DNA of 64,000 nt, from contig NZ_CAMZCS010000012.1 in the NCBI RefSeq assembly GCF_947305105.1, forward strand, positions 1 through 64,000. The letters run 5' to 3'. The notes under the pieces are model-generated. The model saw only the letters and a program-made list of their open reading frames with translations. It had not been told where the DNA came from and made no database searches. Below, piece by piece: positions 23,864 through 31,096 of this stretch. Within the stretch, counting starts at the first letter, position 1, and every line of letters starts with the position of its first letter. A program made the translations under genes and the position numbers. The stretch is from an uncultured Fibrobacter sp. (GTDB lineage: Bacteria > Fibrobacterota > Fibrobacteria > Fibrobacterales > Fibrobacteraceae).

Positions 23864-24427
23864 ATGAATCAGTTTTTCAAGACTGTCACTTTGCCTGTTG
23901 TCGTGTGTGCCGCTATGTTTTTTGCTGCCTGCGAACAGGGCTATTCTTGCAATTACGATGAATCGGCGAATACGCTTTCTTGCCCTGAAAAAACTTACAA
24001 GACAGTGACTCTTGCGGGTAAGGTCTGGATGGCTGAAAATATGGAAGTTTACGTTCCCGATTCCAGCATCTGCTACGGCAACGATCATGCTAACTGCAAA
24101 ACGATGGGCCGTCTCTACACTTGGAATGCCGCGGACAATGGCCTTTGCCCCAATGGTTGGACGCTTCCCACTCAGGAGGATTTCAAGGCCGCCTTCGGTA
24201 GCGCCACTGCGGCCGAAATCAAGAAGAACGATGCGTTCAAAATGCAGTTTGCCGGATTCCGCTATTTCGACGGAAAGTTCGTAGACAAGGATGCTAGCGC
24301 AAGTTTCTGGACAAGGGACAGCTACGACGATGCGCGCGCCTATCTCGTCCGCGTGACCGATTCATCCATTGCTTATGAGCACTTTAACAAGAGCATCGCC
24401 GCCTCCGTCCGCTGCGTAAAAGAGTAA
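23864..24427 (+). CDS. Lipoprotein with Fibrobacter major paralogous domain
   Basis: 187 aa. Signal peptide with lipobox FFAAC, then the Fibrobacter succinogenes major paralogous domain (about 40-187): YKTVTLAGKVWMAENM, GRLYTWNAADNGLCPNGWTLP, ASFWTRDSY and a C-terminal SVRCVKE. Many paralogues occur in Fibrobacter genomes, and the domain is usually taken to be secreted or cell-surface; function is not established. Conserved cysteines may form disulfides. SD AAAGGAG lies just before the ATG. Confidence 0.85.
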   Translation: MNQFFKTVTLPVVVCAAMFFAACEQGYSCNYDESANTLSCPEKTYKTVTLAGKVWMAENMEVYVPDSSICYGNDHANCKTMGRLYTWNAADNGLCPNGWTLPTQEDFKAAFGSATAAEIKKNDAFKMQFAGFRYFDGKFVDKDASASFWTRDSYDDARAYLVRVTDSSIAYEHFNKSIAASVRCVKE

Positions 24428-24547
24428 TTTTTCCTACCTTCTTCCTAACCACCAATCACCAACCACTGATCACTTTCAACAATCCTCAAAGCGGCTTTGC
24501 CGCGACCTCACACCTCAAAGGCACGAAGTGCCGACCTCAAATCCTCT

Positions 24548-26230
24548 ATGACTTGGCTCATCGACTTATTTACCAAGCCCTCGGTCGGGCAACAAGTTGT
24601 CGCGATAGCATTCACTGCGGCCATTGGCCTGATGTTGGGCAAAATCAAGGTCAAGGGAATCAGCCTTGGCGGGGCGGGTGCGCTTTTCGTGGGCATCCTG
24701 TTTGGGCATCTGGGGCTTCGGGTTGAGGGGAATGTGCTCCACTTTATTCAGGAGTTCGGCCTCATCCTCTTTGTCTACACGATCGGTATGCAGGTAGGGC
24801 CTGGGTTCATGGATTCCATCCGGCGTCACGGCCTGGTGCTCAACGTGCTTTCGACGGGTGTTGTCTTGCTGGGTGTCATGGTGACGCTTTGCCTTTATTT
24901 CTTTACGGATATGCATAACAACGTACCCGTGCTCGTCGGTATGCTTTGCGGCGCTGTTACAAACACACCTTCTCTGGGTGCCGCGAATTCTGCCTTTGCC
25001 GCGGCCGGGGTGGATGCGTCGTTGACGGGTATCGGGTACGCTGTTGCATATCCTTTCGGTGTCATAGGGATTATCCTCGTAATGATTTTGGCTCGCCTTG
25101 TTTTCCGGCAAAACCCGAACCAGGCGGCGAAGGACTATGCGGCCGACATCGCGGCCAATACGAGCGAGATCGAGTCGTGTAGCCTGATGGTCGAGAACCG
25201 GAACCTGTATGGAATCCAGCTCAAGGAAATCCCGGATTTGATTTCGAGCGGGGTGGTCATCACGCGCCTCATGCGCGGCAGCGATATTTTCACCCCGAAC
25301 GGAAAGACGGTGATAGAAGAGGGCGACAAGGTGCATATCGTGGGCATGCCCGATGCGGTTGCCGTCATGGAAAAAATCATTGGCAAACGTCTTGAAAAGC
25401 CTATAACCCAGTTCGCATCTGACACGGCGAAACCTATCCAGGTCAAAACCATCCTCGTAACGAACAAGAAGGTTTTGGGCCGGACAATCGGTTCGCTCGC
25501 CCTTGCGGAACGCTATGGCGTGAACGTGAGTCGCGTGGTCCGCAGCGGGTTCAAGTTTACGGGGCGTCTGGATTTGCGCATCAAGTTTGCAGATAAGTTA
25601 ATGGTCGTTGGACCTGCCGAGGGAATCGAGGCTGCTGCGAAGGAACTGGGCAACTCGCTTACGGCACTAGACCATCCCGAAATATTGCCTGCGTTCTTGG
25701 GTATTTTCCTAGGTGTTGTTGTCGGGAGCATCCCGATCGCGATTCCGGGCATGCCGACTCCGCTCAAGCTCGGGCTTGCCGGTGGTCCGCTGATTGTCGC
25801 TATCCTGCTTAGCCGTAAACGCAAAATAGGCCCGCTCAACTTCTTCATGGCAAGTAGCGCGAATCTCATGCTCCGTGAATTCGGACTCACGCTCTTCCTC
25901 AGCTGTGTGGGTTTGAATGCGGGAATCAAGTTCTTCGATGTGCTTTTGAATGGGGACGGTTTCCACTATATGGCGCTTGCCGCGCTGATTACCTTCTTGC
26001 CGCTTGCCATTATGGCCGCTATCGGTCACCTGGTTTTCAAGGTGAACTACCTTTCGCTGTGCGGCGTACTTGCCGGTGCCACAACCGATCCGCCCGCGCT
26101 TGCCTTCGCGAATGGCCAAGCCGACAGTGAGGCGGTGAATATCGGATACGCCTCGGTCTACCCGCTGACCATGTTGCTGCGTATCCTGAGTGGCCAGGTC
26201 CTTGCCATTCTGCTTCTGCAAATGGCCTAA
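24548..26230 (+). CDS. AspT/YidE-type membrane transporter with two TrkA-C domains
   Basis: 560 aa from ATG 24548. Two AspT/YidE/YbjL membrane halves (about 10-185 and 380-560) flank two RCK_C (TrkA-C) ligand-binding domains (about 195-280 and 290-370; GDKVHIVGMPDAV and ADKLMVVGPAEG). Both halves carry a proline- and glycine-rich helix (GAVTNTPSLGAAN, GATTDPPALAFAN). The family includes aspartate:alanine exchangers, but many members are orphans. A TTG at 24497 would extend the protein into a stretch that looks intergenic (palindromic GCACGAAGTGC), so the ATG is preferred though its SD is weak. A terminator follows. Confidence 0.8.
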   Translation: MTWLIDLFTKPSVGQQVVAIAFTAAIGLMLGKIKVKGISLGGAGALFVGILFGHLGLRVEGNVLHFIQEFGLILFVYTIGMQVGPGFMDSIRRHGLVLNVLSTGVVLLGVMVTLCLYFFTDMHNNVPVLVGMLCGAVTNTPSLGAANSAFAAAGVDASLTGIGYAVAYPFGVIGIILVMILARLVFRQNPNQAAKDYAADIAANTSEIESCSLMVENRNLYGIQLKEIPDLISSGVVITRLMRGSDIFTPNGKTVIEEGDKVHIVGMPDAVAVMEKIIGKRLEKPITQFASDTAKPIQVKTILVTNKKVLGRTIGSLALAERYGVNVSRVVRSGFKFTGRLDLRIKFADKLMVVGPAEGIEAAAKELGNSLTALDHPEILPAFLGIFLGVVVGSIPIAIPGMPTPLKLGLAGGPLIVAILLSRKRKIGPLNFFMASSANLMLREFGLTLFLSCVGLNAGIKFFDVLLNGDGFHYMALAALITFLPLAIMAAIGHLVFKVNYLSLCGVLAGATTDPPALAFANGQADSEAVNIGYASVYPLTMLLRILSGQVLAILLLQMA

Positions 26231-26250
26231 CTTATCCGTCATGCCATGGG

Positions 26251-26277
26251 AACAGGCCGCGATGCGGCCTGTTTTGC
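26251..26277 (+). terminator. Rho-independent terminator after the AspT-type gene
   Basis: AACAGGCCGC-gat-GCGGCCTGTT hairpin followed by TTT. Confidence 0.75.
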
Positions 26278-26350
26278 GTATTTTTTGGCATTTTTCTTTT
26301 GTTCTTCGTCTTTCCACCCAATAATTGTGTATTTTTCTTGAAAAAGAGGA

Positions 26351-26377
26351 CGCACCCGAAAGGTGCTGTTTTTGAGG
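26351..26377 (+). terminator. Terminator-like hairpin ahead of the small membrane protein
   Basis: GCACC-cgaaa-GGTGC followed by T5, just before the SD of the next gene. It may be an attenuator in the leader of the operon or the end of an upstream transcript. Confidence 0.45.
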
Positions 26378-26384
26378 TATCGCT

Positions 26385-26690
26385 ATGCAGAAATTGGTTG
26401 TTGTGACTTACGTGCTCCGGGCGCTTGGTTTTGTGCTCGTACTCCTGAGCCTTTTTGGCCATAATTTGATTTTAAATGTGTTTCCGGGACTGGAAGGAAC
26501 TTCCATCAATCCCATTTTCTATTCGGGTATTGCGGTCTATCTCGTGGGTGCGGCAATTTATTTCGTATTGAACAAGAAGCGTATTGCCGAACGTAGAAAA
26601 CGCCAGATTCAGGAAGCCGAGGAACGTGTGTTCCAGGGGAGCGCTTCTGAAAACGCTCCGAAAACTGATGACGAGCAGAAAGACGCATAG
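26385..26690 (+). CDS. Small two-helix membrane protein
   Basis: 101 aa. Two hydrophobic segments (about 4-25 and 43-62, SGIAVYLVGAAIYFVL) followed by a charged cytoplasmic-type tail (KKRIAERRKRQIQEAEERV) rich in Glu, Lys and Asp. No family recognised. It stands first in a run of six same-strand genes (ABC ATPase, permease, two PilT-like ATPases, patatin-like protein), 12 nt before the ABC ATPase, so may be an accessory subunit; that is inference. Confidence 0.6.
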   Translation: MQKLVVVTYVLRALGFVLVLLSLFGHNLILNVFPGLEGTSINPIFYSGIAVYLVGAAIYFVLNKKRIAERRKRQIQEAEERVFQGSASENAPKTDDEQKDA

Positions 26691-26702
26691 GTGAAGGAAA
26701 AT

Positions 26703-27626
26703 ATGGGCGATTACATGATACAGATAGAGCATTTGCACAAGACGTATCGCAGCGGTTTTTTGATGAAACCGAAGCTTGCGCTCAAGGATGTGAGTTTTAA
26801 TGTGGAGTCGGGGCAGGTTTACGGATTTATCGGCCCTAACGGAGCGGGCAAGTCAACGACAATAAAGGTGCTGACTGGCCTGTTGAATTTTGATTCGGGA
26901 AAGGTTTTGGTGAACGGGATTTCGCCGCGCGACGTGAAAAGCCGCCGCTTTATCGGCTATTCCCCGGAGCAGCCCTACTTTTACGACTACCTGACTGGGC
27001 GTGAACTGCTCAAGTTCTATGGCAGGCTCGTGGGGCTCGAAGGTTCCTTACTCGATTCCCGCATTCATTGGGCGCTCGAGCTTTTGCATGCCGACAAGGA
27101 CTGGATTGACAGGCGCCTGCGCTCGTATTCCAAGGGAATGATGCAACGCGTGGGCATTGCCCAGGCCGTCCTTGCCAAGCCGAAACTCCTGATTTTGGAC
27201 GAACCGATGAGCGGGCTTGACCCGATGGGCCGCCGCGATGTGCGTGAGGCCATCCAGGAGCTCAACCGTGATGGGGTCACGATTTTCTATTCCAGCCACC
27301 TTCTCAGCGATGTGGAATCGATCAGCCACCGCGTGGCGATGATTGTCGACGGAAAAATTGTCCGCGAAGGCAGTGTCGACGAGATTACCGAATCCTGCGG
27401 GGTGGAGTATCACGTGCGCACGCGCGCGGCGATACTCCAGAACGACCTCCCCGAGGGCGTCGCCCCGACGGGGCACCCGCAGGAGTGGGTGTGCGTTGAC
27501 GATGCCGCCCGCGACCGCCTGCTTGCCTTCTGCCTCTCGAACGGGATTGCTGTTGAGAAGATGGACCACAAACGGCCGAGCCTCGAAGATATTTTGACGG
27601 AGGAGATTGCCCGTGCAGACGCTTAA
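26703..27626 (+). CDS. ABC transporter ATP-binding protein
   Basis: 307 aa from ATG 26703. Walker A GPNGAGKSTT, Q-loop region in SPEQPYFYDYLTG, signature SYSKGMMQRVGIAQA (SKGMMQR variant of LSGGQ), Walker B LLILDEPMSGLD and H-loop SSHLLSD are all present. The C-terminal 80 residues resemble the accessory domain of CcmA/DrrA-type exporters. It powers the permease encoded next (27613). GAAGGA precedes the ATG; GTG 26691 and ATG 26715 are alternatives. The substrate is unknown. Confidence 0.9.
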   Translation: MGDYMIQIEHLHKTYRSGFLMKPKLALKDVSFNVESGQVYGFIGPNGAGKSTTIKVLTGLLNFDSGKVLVNGISPRDVKSRRFIGYSPEQPYFYDYLTGRELLKFYGRLVGLEGSLLDSRIHWALELLHADKDWIDRRLRSYSKGMMQRVGIAQAVLAKPKLLILDEPMSGLDPMGRRDVREAIQELNRDGVTIFYSSHLLSDVESISHRVAMIVDGKIVREGSVDEITESCGVEYHVRTRAAILQNDLPEGVAPTGHPQEWVCVDDAARDRLLAFCLSNGIAVEKMDHKRPSLEDILTEEIARADA

Positions 27627-28416
27627 GCATATTGGCATTATTGCCCTCAATACGTTCCGCGAATCGATTCGCGACAAGATTCTTTATAACATTATTTTGC
27701 TCGCTATTGGGCTTGCTTTGTTCAGCATTGTGCTGGGCGAATGGTCCGTGTTCGACCGTGCCTACGTGATTAAGTCTACCACGCTTACCGTGATGAACCT
27801 TTCTTGCCTCCTGATTTCCATTTTTGTGGGGATAAGCCTGGTGCAGAAGGAGATCCAACGGCGGACGGTGCTGACGCTTTTGTCCAAGCCTATTAGCCGG
27901 GCGTCGTTTGTCATCGGCAAGTATTTTGGCTTGCTTGCCGTGGTGGCGGTTCACTTGGTTTTGCTCACGGGAATCTACTATGCCATCTTGTTCCTCACGA
28001 GTGCAGAACCGACGTTGTACCTCCTTGTTGCGATATACCTGATTTTCTGTGAGATGGCGGTCGTTATCGCTGTTGCGCTCCTTTTCAGCAGTTTCAGCAG
28101 CACTGTCCTTAGTGCGCTATTCACGCTGGGCGTTTACCTTGCCGGGCACTTGAGCGAGGAACTTTTGGAACAGGTGCGTTTCGCAAGCCGTATGGGAGAG
28201 ATGGGAGATGCCTCGACGGCGGTTCTCGAAAAGGTCGCGGTGGTCTTGCATGCTGTGTTCCCTGGGCTGTACCGGTTCAATGTCTCTACTTACGTGGTCC
28301 ACGGGCTTGCTTTGCCGGACCTTTATCTGCTGTGGAATTCCCTGTATGCGCTGGGCTATGTATGCGTGTTCCTCGGAGTGGCCAGCTGGTGGTTTAGCCG
28401 GAGGGATTTCTTATGA
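27613..28416 (+). CDS. ABC-2 type transporter permease
   Basis: 267 aa with six hydrophobic segments in the ABC-2/NosY pattern: an N-terminal anchor around IIALNTFRESIRDKILYN, KEIQRRTVLTLLSKPISR before the third helix, and a final helix ending WWFSRRDFL. It forms the membrane channel with the preceding ATPase. GGAGGAG lies 7 nt before GTG 27613, which is preferred over TTG 27607. The gene starts inside the end of the ATPase gene and its stop overlaps the next ATG (ATGA). Confidence 0.85.
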   Translation: MQTLKHIGIIALNTFRESIRDKILYNIILLAIGLALFSIVLGEWSVFDRAYVIKSTTLTVMNLSCLLISIFVGISLVQKEIQRRTVLTLLSKPISRASFVIGKYFGLLAVVAVHLVLLTGIYYAILFLTSAEPTLYLLVAIYLIFCEMAVVIAVALLFSSFSSTVLSALFTLGVYLAGHLSEELLEQVRFASRMGEMGDASTAVLEKVAVVLHAVFPGLYRFNVSTYVVHGLALPDLYLLWNSLYALGYVCVFLGVASWWFSRRDFL

Positions 28417-30083
28417 GAAACCAGTACATGGCGAAGGTCCTTGTCTACAATAAACTTGTGACCGAGGATCAGATTAACGCTTACAAAGACAAAGTCTCCG
28501 ATTCCAAGGATATTGGGCAGGTGCTTGTCGAGGTGGGGCTCTTGAAGCCCGCTCTTTACCAGAAGGTCCTTGCGTATGTCCGCGACCTTGAGGCGAAGAA
28601 TGCTCAAGCGGAGACCGCAGCCGCCGCGAATGCGGCGGCCATTGCCGCGGCCAAGGAAAGGGAAGCCGCGAAGGCGAAGGAACAGGCTAAGGAACAGGCG
28701 AAGGCCCAAGCGACTCCTCCTGCGAAGAAGGCCGCGGCGAATGAGGCGCCTTCGGCGCCCGCGTCCTCCAGCCAGGGCGAACTCCAGATCGAAGGGAACG
28801 ACATTTACGGTAAGTCTTCTATTTCGGCGAAGGAAGTCAAGGCGGTTGCCGGTCTTGAATCGACCCAGCTTGCCGAGTTCAAGCCCACGATGCAGGAAAG
28901 CGAACCGGAGGCTCCTGCGGCCCCTGCAGTGGCGGAGGAACCGGCCAAGGCTTTGCCCACCCACTTTGCAGTTGAAAGTGGTGAAGGTGCTCCGGTCCAG
29001 GCTCCCGAATCGCTCTCGCCGACGACGTCGCTTGCCGAGATGATTGCCTTTGCCCGCAAGTTCAACGCGACAGACATTTATCTCTATCCGGACCGCCAGG
29101 TGGCCATGCGCCAGTCGGGCAACATTGTCCCTGTTACCGAAGAAGCGATGAGCGTTTCGGAACTGTCGAACCGCTTGGACGATGTCGCGGACTGTTTTGA
29201 CGACGGATACAAGATTGTTCAAGGCGAGAACTTCAGCAAGACGGCCGGTGTTCCGGGCGTTGGTCGAATTCGCCTTTCGGTGACTTGGTTCGAAGGTGTC
29301 CCGAGCGTATCGATCCGCATTATCCAGGCGGAATCGGCTTCGCTCGAAAGCCTTTACCTGCCGCCGTTCTGTGAGAGTTTTGCTGAACTGACCAGCGGTC
29401 TCGTGCTCATTGCGGGCCCGTCGTTCAGTGGTCGCACGACGACGATGCTTACTTATGCCGAGACAATCATGCGGAACAGGGAAACCTACATCCAAACCGT
29501 CGAGAAGCCTATAGAGCGCCTTCTCCGTAATACGGCGGGTGCAGTGGCCCAGCGCGAAGTCGGGCTGCATGTGCATTCGGGAGTCGAGGGAATTGAACTT
29601 GCCATGAACAACGGTGCCGATGTCATCCTGTTCGACCACCTCGAAAACATGGATGAACTTTCGCTGTTGTTGCAAGCCTCCAACGCTGGTGCGCTCGTGT
29701 TCGCTGTGACGACTGGTAACAATATCCATGCGTTGCTTTCTCGCCTTTTGGCCTCCGTGCCCGAAGTCTCGCGGACTAATTTTGCCTATACGCTCGCCGA
29801 ACAGTTGAAGGGCGTGATTGTGCAGCAGTTGGTGCCGGTTGTGCAGAACCAGGGGCTTATCCTTGCGTGCGAGGCGATGAAGGTATCGTCCACAGTCGCG
29901 AACATGATTCGCAAGAACGATTTCTCGCAGATTGCGGCGGCAATAAGCAGCCAGCACGATCAGGGCATTACGTTGGATGACTCCCTGCAGAAGTGCGTGG
30001 AATCTGGCTACATCGATGGCTTCGAGGCTTGGAAGCGCGCTTACGACAACAGGCGTTTTGCGTCTTACCGCCCGGCTAAATGA
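28413..30083 (+). CDS. PilT/GspE-like ATPase with degenerate Walker A (GRT) and long linker
   Basis: 556 aa. An N-terminal GspE/MshEN-like helical domain (about 10-55: LVTEDQINAYKDKV, GQVLVEVGLLKPALYQKVLA) joins an Ala/Lys/Glu/Pro-rich linker (about 60-200) to a PilT-type motor domain (about 205-540). The P-loop is GPSFSGRTTT, with Arg in place of the nucleotide-binding Lys; the Walker B region is ADVILFDHLENMDEL, lacking the usual Gly-Glu; and the His of the His box is missing (LVFAVTTGNN). It is therefore probably a weak or inactive ATPase. The paralogue encoded next keeps GKTTT, so the two may form a mixed ring (inference). SD GGAGGG; the ATG overlaps the permease stop. Confidence 0.75.
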   Translation: MRNQYMAKVLVYNKLVTEDQINAYKDKVSDSKDIGQVLVEVGLLKPALYQKVLAYVRDLEAKNAQAETAAAANAAAIAAAKEREAAKAKEQAKEQAKAQATPPAKKAAANEAPSAPASSSQGELQIEGNDIYGKSSISAKEVKAVAGLESTQLAEFKPTMQESEPEAPAAPAVAEEPAKALPTHFAVESGEGAPVQAPESLSPTTSLAEMIAFARKFNATDIYLYPDRQVAMRQSGNIVPVTEEAMSVSELSNRLDDVADCFDDGYKIVQGENFSKTAGVPGVGRIRLSVTWFEGVPSVSIRIIQAESASLESLYLPPFCESFAELTSGLVLIAGPSFSGRTTTMLTYAETIMRNRETYIQTVEKPIERLLRNTAGAVAQREVGLHVHSGVEGIELAMNNGADVILFDHLENMDELSLLLQASNAGALVFAVTTGNNIHALLSRLLASVPEVSRTNFAYTLAEQLKGVIVQQLVPVVQNQGLILACEAMKVSSTVANMIRKNDFSQIAAAISSQHDQGITLDDSLQKCVESGYIDGFEAWKRAYDNRRFASYRPAK

Positions 30084-30094
30084 CGAGGTGTACT

Positions 30095-31096
30095 ATGGCT
30101 ACAGAAATAGAAGCTCTTTTGGATTATGCGCTGAATATTGGTGCTAGCGAAGTGATTGTCTCGGAAGGCCTTTCTCCTTCGGTGCGCTTGGCTGGCCGTG
30201 TGTGTACGATTCCCGATGCTCCGGTTGTTGAACGGGGCTCGATTGTTGAATTTTTGGGCGAACTCGAAACAGAAAGTGGTTCGTTGGTAGGCGGCCCGTG
30301 GGTGAACACTCATTGGCGTGTCCGTTATTTCCGCGAAGCGCGCGGTAATGCGGCTGTGTTCCGTCCGATTTTGGAACAGTGTCCCGATTTCTCTGCTTTG
30401 GGAATTACAGAGAATATGAACAACCTTCTCGGGTTCAGTTCGGGCCTTGTCGTGTTCGGTGGACCGGCATGCAGCGGCAAGACGACGACGGCATCGGCAT
30501 ACGTGGGCACGCTGTGTTCGAGCAGGATGTTGCGTGCGAGTTTTGTCGGGAAAGAGGAATTGCATATCAATTCTGGCGAAAGCCTTGTCCTCCAGGACTC
30601 TACAACGAAAATTGAAAAGAGAATGGATCAGGCGCTCCGCAGCGGGACGGACCTCTTCTGGATGGGAGATTTTGAACGCGATAACTTGCTCCCGATGCTC
30701 GAAGCGGCCAATGCAGGGGCGCTTGTCGTTGTGAACGTGACGGCGGGTAACTCTGTCGGTGTGCTCGAAGCTTTGCTGTCTGCTTCGGCTCCCGAAATGC
30801 GTTCTCTTGTGCGTACGATGCTTGCGGCCGTGCTCAAGGCTGTCGTGGTGCAGCGCCTGTTGCCCACTGCCGACGAGAAGGGGATTGTCCCTGCCTGGGA
30901 AGTCTTGTACAATACGCAGAATGTGGCGACGCACATTCGTAATGGTGAACATTTCAAGTTGCCTTCAATTATTGCGTCGTCGGCTTCGGAAGGCATGTTG
31001 TTGATGGATGATTGCCTGGCGGAGCTTGTTCGTTCAGGTTATGTAAATCGTGAAGATGCGGGGAAATATGTTTCTAATCCGGCCCGCCTTGCTTAA
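30095..31096 (+). CDS. PilT-like ATPase paralogue with intact P-loop
   Basis: 333 aa, the size of PilT. The P-loop GGPACSGKTTT is complete (near residue 130). The Walker B region is SGTDLFWMGDFERDNL and the His-box segment LVVVNVTAGNSVG lacks His, so it departs from true PilT. It aligns end to end with the motor domain of the preceding gene (LIxGP, EAANAGALVVVNVT versus QASNAGALVFAVTT, VVVQRLLP versus VIVQQLVP). PilT motors retract type IV pili at the inner membrane; no pilin genes lie here. ATG 30095 has GAGGTG upstream and is preferred over ATG 30080. Confidence 0.75.
   Translation: MATEIEALLDYALNIGASEVIVSEGLSPSVRLAGRVCTIPDAPVVERGSIVEFLGELETESGSLVGGPWVNTHWRVRYFREARGNAAVFRPILEQCPDFSALGITENMNNLLGFSSGLVVFGGPACSGKTTTASAYVGTLCSSRMLRASFVGKEELHINSGESLVLQDSTTKIEKRMDQALRSGTDLFWMGDFERDNLLPMLEAANAGALVVVNVTAGNSVGVLEALLSASAPEMRSLVRTMLAAVLKAVVVQRLLPTADEKGIVPAWEVLYNTQNVATHIRNGEHFKLPSIIASSASEGMLLMDDCLAELVRSGYVNREDAGKYVSNPARLA

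Noticed and set aside
28356-29957. 533-aa leftward frame opposite the first PilT-like gene
   Set aside because: Low-complexity Arg/Gly-rich translation, antisense to a gene with clear motifs.
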